Origin: Cohnella silvisoli
GTDB taxonomy: Bacteria > Bacillota > Bacilli > Paenibacillales > Paenibacillaceae
DNA: 64,000 nt
Direction of reading: 5' to 3'
Assembly: GCF_021190915.1 (NCBI RefSeq)
Contig: NZ_JAIOAP010000004.1
Coordinates: 248,001 to 312,000, forward strand
This document shows positions 14,326 to 22,407 of the stretch, in pieces (the stretch's first letter is position 1; each line of letters begins with the position of its first letter). A model generated the notes under the pieces. The model saw only the letters and a program-made list of their open reading frames with translations, made no database searches and was not told where the DNA came from. The translations under genes were made by a program, and so were the position numbers.

Positions 14326-16347
14326 ATGAAAGGGTTCAAGCAGTTTGTTAAAGAAATGGCAGGGATTGGCCGCAACCCGAAAGTACTTATTCCGGTGCTG
14401 GCGGTACTCATGGTTCCGGTATTATACAGCGCGATGTTCCTCGGTGCCTTCTGGGATCCCTACGCCAAGCTGGATGACTTGCCGGTTGCCGTAGTCAATT
14501 CGGATCAAGGTACGGTATACGAAGGCAATTCCATGCATGTCGGCCAGGATTTCACGGAAAAGCTGAAGGAAGGCAGCAATTTCGAATATAGCTTTGTCAG
14601 CAAATCGCAGGCAGAGGAAGGCTTGAAAAATAATACGTATTACATGGCGATCGAGATCCCGGAGGATTTCTCGGCTAAGACGACGACTTTAACGTCCGAA
14701 CAGCCAACTCCGGCCCAAATCGTATTCATGCCCAATGAAAGCTTCAACTTCTTGGCGGCGCAAATCGGAAATACGGCTATCGAGAAAATGAAGAACGAGC
14801 TGAGCAGAGAAGTGACGAAGGCCTATACGCACACTGTATTTGACCAGATTCAAACGTTGGCGGACGGCTTAAGCAAAGCTAGCGATGGTGCGAGCCAAAT
14901 CGCCGTGGGCACCGACAGCGCTAAGAATGGCGCAGCGCTTATAGAAGCGAATCTGAACAAGCTGGCATCGGGTTCGCTTACCATGCAGAGCGGAATCACC
15001 AAGCTTGTGGATGGCGGCGGCAAGCTCGAGAAAGGCGTTAGCGAGCTGCAGCAAGGAGCGGGTTCTCTGGCTAGCGGATTATCGCAATTAACGGATGGCA
15101 GCGGCAAGCTTAAACAAGGTGCTGTACAGGCGAATATAGGCGCAACGAAGCTTGCCGACGGACTTGCGCAGTCAGCTGCGGGGGCCGATAAGTTGGAAGC
15201 AGGGGCAAAGGGGCTGGCAGGCGGGTTAGAGCAATATGCTAAAGCTCATCCAGAGCTTGCCGACGATGCGAGTTTTCAGCAATTGATAGCCGCGAGCAAA
15301 CAGGTTGCAGGCGGGCTCAGCGCAGCCAAGCAAGGGCAAGACCAGCTCTCCGCAGGCGCGGCGCAGCTAAGCAAAGGCACGACTCAATTGGCGGGCGGAC
15401 TTGAACAGTTCGGCGATAAGCTGAATACGGCAAGCGCAGGCGGCGCCAAGCTGGCGAAAGGCGCAGATCAGCTTCACGGCGGCGCAGCTCAACTGAATCA
15501 GGGACTAAGCAGTTTGTCGAAAGGCTTTAACGTCTTCGTAGACGGTTCCAGCAAACTGGATCAGGGCGCTCAGCAAATGACTCAAGGGTTAGTGACGTTG
15601 ACAGACGGAACGGGAGAGTTATCCAGCAAGTTAACCGATGCAGCTCAGAAGACTTCCAATATTAAAGGCGGGGATTCGGTCATCGATATGTTCGCCAATC
15701 CTGTAGATCTGAATGTGGTCAAAACCAAGGAAGTACCTAACTATGGAACGGGTTTCGCCCCTTATTTCATCTCTCTTGGCCTGTTTGTAGGAGCTCTTCT
15801 TCTGACAATCGTGTATACGGTAAAAGAACCGGCAATTAAGCCGACAAGCGGCTGGAGTTGGTTTATCGGCAAACTGATGACGATGGTGTTCATCGGTACC
15901 GTGCAAGCGATCATAGCCGACCTCGTATTGCTATACGGGCTTGGACTTGAAGTGCAAAGCATGCCGTTGTTCATTCTTTTCAGCATCATTACGAGCATAA
16001 CGTTCATGGCTTTGATTCAATTTTTGGTAACGGTGCTTCAGCATCCGGGACGGTTTATCGCTATCGTTATCTTGATCTTCCAATTAACCAGCTCCGCGGG
16101 TACGTTCCCGTTGGAATTGATTCCGAGCTGGCTGCAAAATGCGAGCGCATGGCTGCCGATGACGTATTCGGTCGCTGGGCTGAAAGCCGTCATCTCAAGC
16201 GGCGATTACTCCTTCATGTGGGATAACGTATGGATTTTGCTAGGTTATATCGCACTCTTCGCCGCAATGACTCTCACTTACTTCGTAGTGGCCTATCGTA
16301 GAGAGTTTGGGGGAAAACACAGCCAAGACCATACGGTTGCGGTTTAA
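14326..16347 (+). CDS. YhgE/Pip family membrane protein (ABC-2-type permease fold)
   Basis: A 673-residue membrane protein of the YhgE/Pip (phage infection protein) family. One N-terminal helix (about residues 20-40) is followed by a large extracytoplasmic region. From about residue 180 to 440 this region is an Ala/Gly/Leu-rich periodic segment built on an L-x-x-G-A/S-x-x-L pattern of about seven residues, which should form a long helical rod. Five or six C-terminal helices resemble an ABC-2 permease. AGGAG eight bases before the ATG at 14326 decides the start over a GTG at 14317. Relatives serve as phage receptors or in cell-surface export; the role here is unknown. Confidence 0.9.
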   Translation: MKGFKQFVKEMAGIGRNPKVLIPVLAVLMVPVLYSAMFLGAFWDPYAKLDDLPVAVVNSDQGTVYEGNSMHVGQDFTEKLKEGSNFEYSFVSKSQAEEGLKNNTYYMAIEIPEDFSAKTTTLTSEQPTPAQIVFMPNESFNFLAAQIGNTAIEKMKNELSREVTKAYTHTVFDQIQTLADGLSKASDGASQIAVGTDSAKNGAALIEANLNKLASGSLTMQSGITKLVDGGGKLEKGVSELQQGAGSLASGLSQLTDGSGKLKQGAVQANIGATKLADGLAQSAAGADKLEAGAKGLAGGLEQYAKAHPELADDASFQQLIAASKQVAGGLSAAKQGQDQLSAGAAQLSKGTTQLAGGLEQFGDKLNTASAGGAKLAKGADQLHGGAAQLNQGLSSLSKGFNVFVDGSSKLDQGAQQMTQGLVTLTDGTGELSSKLTDAAQKTSNIKGGDSVIDMFANPVDLNVVKTKEVPNYGTGFAPYFISLGLFVGALLLTIVYTVKEPAIKPTSGWSWFIGKLMTMVFIGTVQAIIADLVLLYGLGLEVQSMPLFILFSIITSITFMALIQFLVTVLQHPGRFIAIVILIFQLTSSAGTFPLELIPSWLQNASAWLPMTYSVAGLKAVISSGDYSFMWDNVWILLGYIALFAAMTLTYFVVAYRREFGGKHSQDHTVAV

Positions 16348-16369
16348 GAATATCGTCATCATCACATTA

Positions 16370-16413
16370 CCGCTCCTCCAAAGCAGACGACTCTGCTGGA
16401 GGGGCGGTTTTGT
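16370..16413 (+). terminator. Intrinsic terminator of the YhgE/Pip gene
   Basis: CCGCTCCTCCAAAGCAGA pairs with TCTGCTGGAGGGGCGG with one or two bulged bases, followed by TTTTG. Confidence 0.88.
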
Positions 16414-16527
16414 CATTTGCAATAGCTTGAAGAAGCAGCGCGAGGATAATCAAAGAATAAGGCATATGTAAACGTAACCAAAGAGCTTCTACCGCCTAAT
16501 TTGACTTGTTTTTTTCTGAATCGAGGT

Positions 16528-16557
16528 TTTACAGTTCAAAACGTCCGAGAGTATGAT
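16528..16557 (+). promoter_or_regulatory. Promoter of the kimA leader
   Basis: TTTACA (16528-16533), 18 bases, TATGAT (16552-16557). Predicted transcription starts near 16564, immediately before the riboswitch. Confidence 0.65.
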
Positions 16558-16570
16558 GAGTGAGTTCATA

Positions 16571-16722
16571 TCGCTGAGTTTCCGAACTGGGAAAACGGGG
16601 GAACCGAGCGCGGCGCTAAGTTAAAGCATCGCATGGGGTGAATCTTCAATTGATTTTGAAGTAGGGCGACTCTCGCCGTCCGAATCCGACAGCTAACCTC
16701 GTAAGCGTTGAAGGGAGAGGTG
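16571..16722 (+). promoter_or_regulatory. c-di-AMP riboswitch (ydaO/yuaA class)
   Basis: The class-specific conserved blocks appear in order: CGCTGAGTTTCCG, GGGGGAACCG, GGGGTGAATC, AGGGCGACTCTC, CCGAATCCGACAGCTAACCTC, GTAAGCG and AAGGGAGAGG. An intrinsic terminator follows at 16747. This class binds cyclic di-AMP and turns off potassium importers and cell-wall genes. Its position before a KimA-type importer fits that role exactly. Confidence 0.95.
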
Positions 16723-16746
16723 TAAGATGGATGTATTTACATGCGT

Positions 16747-16776
16747 CCGCAGAGGCCTGTTCTTTGCGGTTTTTTG
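16747..16776 (+). terminator. Riboswitch-controlled terminator before kimA
   Basis: CCGCAGAG (16747-16754) pairs with CTTTGCGG (16762-16769), including one G-T pair, and is followed by six T residues. It lies between the c-di-AMP aptamer and the kimA start, as expected for an OFF switch. Confidence 0.88.
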
Positions 16777-16836
16777 TTGTTCGCGAGAGATAATACGTAC
16801 GATAACTGATCTGGACTCGGGGAGCGACAAGTTCAT

Positions 16837-18654
16837 ATGGTAAGCAGAATCAAACGTTTTCTAATCGGTAAGCCCATGAAATCGACAGACATCGAAGAAG
16901 AGAAGCTGGGAAAGCTGAAAGCGCTAGCGGTGTTATCTTCGGATGCCTTATCTTCCGTTGCCTATGGAACGGAACAAATCCTACTCGTGCTCGTTGCGGT
17001 TGGTTTTGCGGCAGTATGGTATTCCATTCCGATTTCAATTGCCGTACTTGGGTTGCTTGCCATTCTTATTCTTTCTTATCGTCAAACGATATTCGCTTAT
17101 CCTTCCGGCGGCGGCGCTTATATCGTCGCCAAGAATAACCTAGGAACGACTACGGGGTTAATGGCCGGCGGATCGCTGCTCGTCGATTACATCCTAACCG
17201 TAGCCGTTAGCTCCTCGGCCGGGACGGACGCTATCACCTCCGCGTTCCCGTCGCTGCATGATTATCGCGTCATCATCTCGTTAGTGATGATCGCCTTCTT
17301 GACGATATTGAATTTACGTGGAGTTACAGAATCCGCGTCGATACTTGCAGTTCCCGTATATTTGTTCGTTATCGCGATCTTCATCCTCATCATTGGCGGA
17401 TTGGTAAAATTCGTTACTACCGGCTTTCATGGGAGCGTACCGGAGTTGGGGACGGCTGTCAACAATATCAGCTTGTTTATCTTGCTGAAAGCATTTAGTT
17501 CCGGCTGCTCCGCTCTTACGGGAGTGGAAGCTGTCTCTAACGCGATTCCGAATTTCAAGAAACCTGCCGAACATAATGCCGCGGCAACGCTCGTCATGAT
17601 GGGCGTCATCTTGGGAAGCATGTTTATTGGTATCAGCTTTCTAGCGTACGGATTCGGGATCGCGCCTGATCCTAAGGTTACTGTCGTCTCACAGATCGCC
17701 GAGGCTACATTCGGTCGCGGAGCGGTGTATTACATCATACAGATCGTAACGGCCTTGATATTGTTCCTGGCGGCGAACACGGCTTATGCCGCTTTCCCGC
17801 TGCTCGCCTTTATGTTGGCGAAGGATAAGTTCATGCCTCATATGTTCAAGGTGCGTGGAGATCGCTTGGGTTTCTCAAACGGCATTATTATGCTCGGCGT
17901 ATTGTCAGCCGTTCTTATCACAGCGTTCCAAGGGGATACGGAGAAGCTCATTCCGTTGTATGCCATCGGGGTATTCATCCCGTTCACTTTATCTCAGCTT
18001 GGCATGATGGTTCGCTGGATCAAGCTGAGGCCGCCCGGATGGACAGCCAAGCTGATCGTGAACACCATTGGAATGATTACGACGCTCACGATTTCGCTTA
18101 TTTTTATTTTCACGAAATTCCATCAGGTGTGGATGGTGTTTATCTTCCTTCCGATCGTCATGTTCGTTTTCATGCGGATTTACCGGCATTATACGAACAT
18201 CGCCGACGAGCTGCGGATTAATATCGAACGGGATAAACCGCAGATGAAAGGGAGCACCATCGTAATTCCCGTAGCGGGCGTCACACGCGTTGTGCTGAAT
18301 TCCATCAGTTACGCGAAGTCGTTGTCCGATAACATCGTGGCGGTATACATCGGTTTTGATGACGAAGAGATTCAGAAAATGGAGGAGAAATGGGAGCAAT
18401 GGAATCCGGGCGTCCGGCTCATCGTGCTTCGTTCCCGCTATCGGAGCGTCATGAAGCCGCTCATTCGCTTTATCGAAACGGTAGAATGGAAAACCGCGGA
18501 AACCGACCATATTACCGTGCTCATTCCTCAATTCATCACGAAGCATTGGTGGGAAAATATTTTGCACAATCAAACGAGTTTGCTCATTCGGGCTTATCTG
18601 TATAACCAGAAGGACGTCGTCATTGCGACGGTTCCTTATCGCCTTCATCGTTAG
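16837..18654 (+). CDS. kimA: KimA-type high-affinity potassium importer (APC superfamily)
   Basis: A 605-residue membrane protein close in length and sequence to Bacillus subtilis KimA (YdaO), a proton-coupled potassium importer. The N-terminus (LAVLSSDALSSVAYGTEQILLVL) and helices with YPSGGGAYIVAKNN are typical. Twelve membrane helices are followed by a cytoplasmic domain from about residue 460 (GSTIVIPVAGVTRVVLNSISYAKSL) with a USP-like fold, known in KimA as the c-di-AMP-binding dimerisation domain. GGGGAG lies 11 bases before the ATG. Control by a c-di-AMP riboswitch means the dinucleotide could act on both synthesis and activity. Confidence 0.94.
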   Translation: MVSRIKRFLIGKPMKSTDIEEEKLGKLKALAVLSSDALSSVAYGTEQILLVLVAVGFAAVWYSIPISIAVLGLLAILILSYRQTIFAYPSGGGAYIVAKNNLGTTTGLMAGGSLLVDYILTVAVSSSAGTDAITSAFPSLHDYRVIISLVMIAFLTILNLRGVTESASILAVPVYLFVIAIFILIIGGLVKFVTTGFHGSVPELGTAVNNISLFILLKAFSSGCSALTGVEAVSNAIPNFKKPAEHNAAATLVMMGVILGSMFIGISFLAYGFGIAPDPKVTVVSQIAEATFGRGAVYYIIQIVTALILFLAANTAYAAFPLLAFMLAKDKFMPHMFKVRGDRLGFSNGIIMLGVLSAVLITAFQGDTEKLIPLYAIGVFIPFTLSQLGMMVRWIKLRPPGWTAKLIVNTIGMITTLTISLIFIFTKFHQVWMVFIFLPIVMFVFMRIYRHYTNIADELRINIERDKPQMKGSTIVIPVAGVTRVVLNSISYAKSLSDNIVAVYIGFDDEEIQKMEEKWEQWNPGVRLIVLRSRYRSVMKPLIRFIETVEWKTAETDHITVLIPQFITKHWWENILHNQTSLLIRAYLYNQKDVVIATVPYRLHR

Positions 18655-18666
18655 ATAGTTGGATAG

Positions 18667-18718
18667 CACTAAAAAAGGTTGAGCAGGGGGATATCCCTTG
18701 CTCAACCTTTTTTAGTGT
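18667..18718. terminator. Bidirectional terminator between kimA and the convergent lipoprotein gene
   Basis: CACTAAAAAAGGTTGAGCA pairs with TGCTCAACCTTTTTTAGTG, a 19-bp perfect stem with A and T tracts that supply a U-run in either direction. Confidence 0.92.
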
Positions 18719-18725
18719 GAAGACC

Positions 18726-19472
18726 TTACGTTGTCCATTGGCCATGTACGATCGCGACGAGCTTCCAGTCGTCCGCGGCGCCGGGAACGAAGACGAGTAC
18801 GAGGCTCTGCCAATCCATTCCGCCCAGTTCCTTGTCGAAGCCCGGGAAATGATACTCGACGTAGGAGGCGTTCGGATAAACCTCTTTGCCGTTAAATTCG
18901 ACATTACCCGTCCCGACGATTTTGTTGACATTCACGTTGGGTGCGTCCGCGTAATCCTGATTATATACGAATTTCTCGTAATAATCCCGGAACGATAGCT
19001 CGATCGCTTCTCCGCTGCCGTCCGCGGTTCCCCACTTGAGCTTGGTCGCATCCTTAAAAGCAGGGAGTTTATCCGCTTTGAAAACAAGGTCGGTATCCTT
19101 ATTGATATGCGAATACGGAGAAAACCTTAGTCCTTGCTCCGGGTCAATCCATTGGGCGAGGGACTTTAAGTCTCTTTCGCGGAGATATTCGATGACTTCT
19201 TGGGCGGCAGCCTTCAATTGAGCTTGCGGTACTTTGGACGTATCCGTCTCTTTTGTTATGGATGGGTTACTCTCTGAGGGCGATGCCGAAGCTTCGTTGC
19301 TAGTTGTAGCGGTGACGGTCGGCTCAATCCCTTGGGACGAAGCGACGGGCGATTGGGATTCGGGAACAGCATTCGGAACATCGGTTGTTCCGCCATTATT
19401 GGAGTTGGCTCCGCAGCCAGCCAATATTAGAGCGAGAAGAGCCGCAATGAGAAGCGGGTACATTCTGCGCAT
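18726..19472 (-). CDS. Hypothetical lipoprotein
   Basis: A 248-residue predicted lipoprotein. The signal peptide ends in the lipobox LAGC (Cys20), followed by a low-complexity Ser/Thr/Pro linker (to about residue 80). A globular domain with the segments VIEYLRERDLKSLAQWIDPEQGLRFSPY and AIELSFRDYYEKFVYN follows. No catalytic motif was recognised. AGGAGG is eight bases before the ATG. It would be anchored on the outer face of the membrane; function is unknown. Confidence 0.85.
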   Translation of the reverse strand: MRRMYPLLIAALLALILAGCGANSNNGGTTDVPNAVPESQSPVASSQGIEPTVTATTSNEASASPSESNPSITKETDTSKVPQAQLKAAAQEVIEYLRERDLKSLAQWIDPEQGLRFSPYSHINKDTDLVFKADKLPAFKDATKLKWGTADGSGEAIELSFRDYYEKFVYNQDYADAPNVNVNKIVGTGNVEFNGKEVYPNASYVEYHFPGFDKELGGMDWQSLVLVFVPGAADDWKLVAIVHGQWTT

Positions 19473-19684
19473 TATTCATACCTCCTAGCAGTTAAGTAAT
19501 CAGTTAGACGCAGAAGATGCCGAGATGTTCCGGTGGAAAATGCTGTGGGATAAGATTTAGTTAGCAGCGGAATGCCGTAGCTGTACTCTTATTTCCTTGT
19601 GTGGGATAACGTGGAAAGTTTAGGGTGATAAAGGGGCACTTTTATTACTTTTATTACGGCACCCCTTAGGGGCGGCCTTGCTTA

Positions 19685-19693
19685 TGCTATAAT
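19685..19693 (+). promoter_or_regulatory. Extended -10 promoter element for the molybdopterin oxidoreductase
   Basis: TGCTATAAT, an extended -10 element, 39 bases before the start codon. No good -35 hexamer was found. The remainder of 19473-19731 shows no gene. Confidence 0.55.
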
Positions 19694-19731
19694 TTGGTTA
19701 TGTGGATTCATCTCGAATAAGGGGGGCAAGC

Positions 19732-21006
19732 ATGAGTAAACGCAAACCGGGATTTGGCAAACAGTTGGCGGAATTGCACCGTTGGAACGGATGGATCGTA
19801 CTCATTCTGGCGATTACCGGGCTGCTGTTGTCGTGGGAAACGGTACGCGGCTGGTTGAGTGGCCATTTTCGCAATCCCGTTAAACAACTCCATATTATTC
19901 TCGGTATCCTTTCCGGCGTACTGATCTTTCTGTATCTCCCGCTGATGAAACGCCACCTAAAACAAATTAGGCAACGGCCGAAGCAAAAAGGCAATCTAAG
20001 CTTCGTTATGGTGCTGCTCATAGGTTGGCTTCTTTCCGGCATCGTGCTGTGGCAAATCCGTAAATTTCCTCCGGAGTGGGCGAACGGCGCGCTTATCGTT
20101 CATGATCTGCTAACTTGGGCTGGGGTTCCGTATATTATTTATCATTCCGTTACACGTATTAAATGGATGAAGAAGCCTGAACGAAGAGCGATTAAAACAA
20201 CGGATGCTATAGACGATCCAATAACCCAAGCGCCTTCGGTGGCAGCTCACACTAAGGTGCCTTATTCCGAGCCGACCCCATGGATCAATCGCCGCCAGTT
20301 TCTAAGATGGTCTTTGGGGGCCGCGTTGACGGTCGCGATTGCGCCGTCCTTCTTTCGGTGGTTAACGACAGCGACCGGAGGGACGATATCTACTGCGCCT
20401 GGGGGAATGAAGGACGTATCGGATGCCGCGAACGGGATGCTTCCCAATCCAACGCCATTGCCGGATTCGGTAAATGTCGTCGGTGGCGGGGCGAAAGGTT
20501 ATTTTCGCGTGTATACGGTGACGCCGTTGCCCACTTTCGATTCCAAGACTTGGAGCTTTACGATTAACGGTTTGGTCGATAAGCCGGCGACGTGGAATTG
20601 GGAGCAGTTTCTCGCGTTGAGTCGCACCGTGCAGGTGAGTGATTTCCACTGCGTAACAGGGTGGTCGGTGTACAAAAACACTTGGGAAGGCATACCCCTC
20701 TCGGCATTGCTGAAGCAAGCCGGGTTGAAATCCAATGCGAAATTCGTCAAGTTTTACTCCGGCGATGGAGTTTATACGGATACGCTGACTTTAGAGCAAG
20801 CGAACATGGATGACGTGATGGTCGCCGTGCTGCATGACGGAAAGCCGATTCATCGGGACTACGGAGGTCCAGTGAGACTGATCGTTCCGAAAATGTACGC
20901 TTATAAGTCGGTGAAGTGGCTTGACCGGATCGAGTTGATCGATAAGGATCATATCGGTTACTGGGAAGAAAGAGGTTACGATACGGATGCATGGGTTAAT
21001 ACTTAA
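19732..21006 (+). CDS. Membrane-anchored sulfite-oxidase-family molybdopterin oxidoreductase with N-terminal cytochrome b-like domain
   Basis: A 424-residue two-part protein. Residues 1-145 form four membrane helices with His16, His54, His124 and His138 placed to ligate one or two b-type haems. A linker leads to NRRQFLRW (residues 186-193), a twin-arginine-like motif before a fifth hydrophobic segment. Residues 255-424 are a sulfite oxidase/YedY-type molybdopterin domain, with the molybdenum-ligating Cys307 in DFHCVTGWSV and the segment KPIHRDYGGPVRLIVPK. AAGGGGGG precedes the ATG at 19732. Electrons probably pass between the quinone pool and an extracytoplasmic substrate. The substrate is unknown; YedY relatives reduce oxidised methionine. 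Confidence 0.87.
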   Translation: MSKRKPGFGKQLAELHRWNGWIVLILAITGLLLSWETVRGWLSGHFRNPVKQLHIILGILSGVLIFLYLPLMKRHLKQIRQRPKQKGNLSFVMVLLIGWLLSGIVLWQIRKFPPEWANGALIVHDLLTWAGVPYIIYHSVTRIKWMKKPERRAIKTTDAIDDPITQAPSVAAHTKVPYSEPTPWINRRQFLRWSLGAALTVAIAPSFFRWLTTATGGTISTAPGGMKDVSDAANGMLPNPTPLPDSVNVVGGGAKGYFRVYTVTPLPTFDSKTWSFTINGLVDKPATWNWEQFLALSRTVQVSDFHCVTGWSVYKNTWEGIPLSALLKQAGLKSNAKFVKFYSGDGVYTDTLTLEQANMDDVMVAVLHDGKPIHRDYGGPVRLIVPKMYAYKSVKWLDRIELIDKDHIGYWEERGYDTDAWVNT

Positions 21007-21074
21007 TTCTATGCTTTGTTGTTCTCGACATCGGGGTATGTTAACGTAGAGGAACGGATTCCTAGGTTTTTCTG

Positions 21075-21119
21075 AACGCACAAGCGGCTCAGCCCTCAGG
21101 GCTGAGCCGCTTGTGCGTT
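21075..21119. terminator. Perfect 21-bp inverted repeat between convergent genes
   Basis: AACGCACAAGCGGCTCAGCCC pairs perfectly with its complement around a TCA loop. It lies between the molybdopterin gene and the convergent small gene and probably terminates both. The T-tract is short on either side, so termination efficiency is uncertain. Confidence 0.7.
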
Positions 21120-21120
21120 G

Positions 21121-21264
21121 TTAATCCGTTTCCTTCTTGATCGTCGGAACGGGAGCGACGGACTTGGTTCTCTCCAGCGTATCGTTGACGTACGCCATGT
21201 CTTGGTTCCGAGCTTTCATATTCGTCGTTCCTTTGTAATTGCCTTTATGCGATTTATTTTCCAC
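21121..21264 (-). CDS. Small hypothetical hydrophilic protein (47 residues)
   Basis: A 47-residue Lys/Asn/Thr-rich soluble peptide starting VENKSHKGNY and ending PTIKKETD. It is believed real because GGAGGAGGG lies seven bases before a GTG start and a strong inverted repeat follows its stop. A longer frame from 21324 lacks a ribosome-binding site and is less likely. No family was recognised; the composition resembles small sporulation-associated proteins, but no defining motif is present. Confidence 0.55.
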   Translation of the reverse strand: MENKSHKGNYKGTTNMKARNQDMAYVNDTLERTKSVAPVPTIKKETD

Positions 21265-21389
21265 GGGATTCCCTCCTCCCTCTGACGATCGAACGCGGCA
21301 CAGGCTTCGCTTGATCGATCGCATCCTTTAGACGACATCGACATTGTGCGCAATCCTCTTCAACGTTATCCGCAAGGAGGTTATTCATC

Positions 21390-22286
21390 ATGAATTTCTT
21401 GAAAGCATATCGAAGCCGCCTTCGTACGTATTTGACATTGGTTGTTGTCGTGATTCTAATATTCCTTACAGCATGCCAGGCAAGTAAACCGTCCGCTTCA
21501 TCACCTGCAGCTCTCTCTCCAACTCCTTCCGAAGTTTCGGCAGAGGACAATGCATTGGAGTGGTTAACGAAGGCCAAGGCGGCCGCCCGGAAAATGAATA
21601 AATACGGGTTCGAGTTGCAAATGAATCAGGAGCTTGGCGGCGGAGCTAATGATAAGAATCATTCCAAAGTGGAAATTACGATGCAAGGCCGCGTGGAACG
21701 AACTCCGCTTAAGTTGGATCAGACGATAAAGAGCAATATCGATGGAGAGGAATCGACCTTGCGTATGATACTTGTCCCAGATGCCAATTACATGTATCTT
21801 CCCGAATTCGAGGAATGGAGCAAGCTATCCAAAGAAGTCGCCGACGAGAATGTGAAGACGCTGTCTGATTTCCAGGTTAATCCGGAGCAAGCGCTCCAAG
21901 AAATTCAAGCACTGGGCAGCCCGCTGACCGCCGAACGGAGCGGACAAGTCGTAACTATTCGTTATGACGGCGTTAGTCCGGAAGCGACCACTTTCGTCGC
22001 GGGAATATTGGAAAGTACGATGGGGCTGTCGGGCATGGGGGCCGATATTCAGAAGAGTCTTGCCATCCAGAAGCTCAAAGTAGCTTTAACCGTGGATGCT
22101 GAGCGATATTGGCCGCTCTCCTACCGAATTGAATCGGATATGACGATTGAATTTGAGCCCGGGAACAAATCCGCCGTTACCCAGACGCTTGCCGGCACTT
22201 ACAGCAAACCTAATCTTTCCGCCGCGGTAACCGTTCCTAAAGAAGCCCAGCAGGCGATAGATCCCGATAAAATCAATGAGCAGTGA
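21390..22286 (+). CDS. Lipoprotein with DUF6612/LppX-like fold
   Basis: A 298-residue predicted lipoprotein with signal peptide and lipobox-like LTAC (Cys29), a Ser/Pro linker, then a beta-rich domain from about residue 55 (ALEWLTKAKAAARKMNKYGFELQMNQEL, EITMQGRVERTPLKLDQTI, YMYLPEFEEWSKL). This resembles the DUF6612 and LppX/LolA-like lipoproteins that hold a hydrophobic ligand between a beta-sheet and helices; the match is from memory of the pattern. AAGGAGG precedes the ATG by nine bases. Function is unknown. Confidence 0.8.
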   Translation: MNFLKAYRSRLRTYLTLVVVVILIFLTACQASKPSASSPAALSPTPSEVSAEDNALEWLTKAKAAARKMNKYGFELQMNQELGGGANDKNHSKVEITMQGRVERTPLKLDQTIKSNIDGEESTLRMILVPDANYMYLPEFEEWSKLSKEVADENVKTLSDFQVNPEQALQEIQALGSPLTAERSGQVVTIRYDGVSPEATTFVAGILESTMGLSGMGADIQKSLAIQKLKVALTVDAERYWPLSYRIESDMTIEFEPGNKSAVTQTLAGTYSKPNLSAAVTVPKEAQQAIDPDKINEQ

Positions 22287-22296
22287 CGACTAGATA

Positions 22297-22325
22297 TGGA
22301 CGTTGCCTCGTAGTTCCGTTATAAT
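22297..22325 (+). promoter_or_regulatory. Promoter of ychF
   Basis: TGGACG (22297-22302), 17 bases, TATAAT (22320-22325). Confidence 0.65.
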
Positions 22326-22407
22326 GGCGTGAGAATTGAACAGCTTGACGATCGGCCCTGGCGAAGCCTGCGGACAGCGATCGCAAGGAGTCAGGAGTGT
22401 TAGAACA

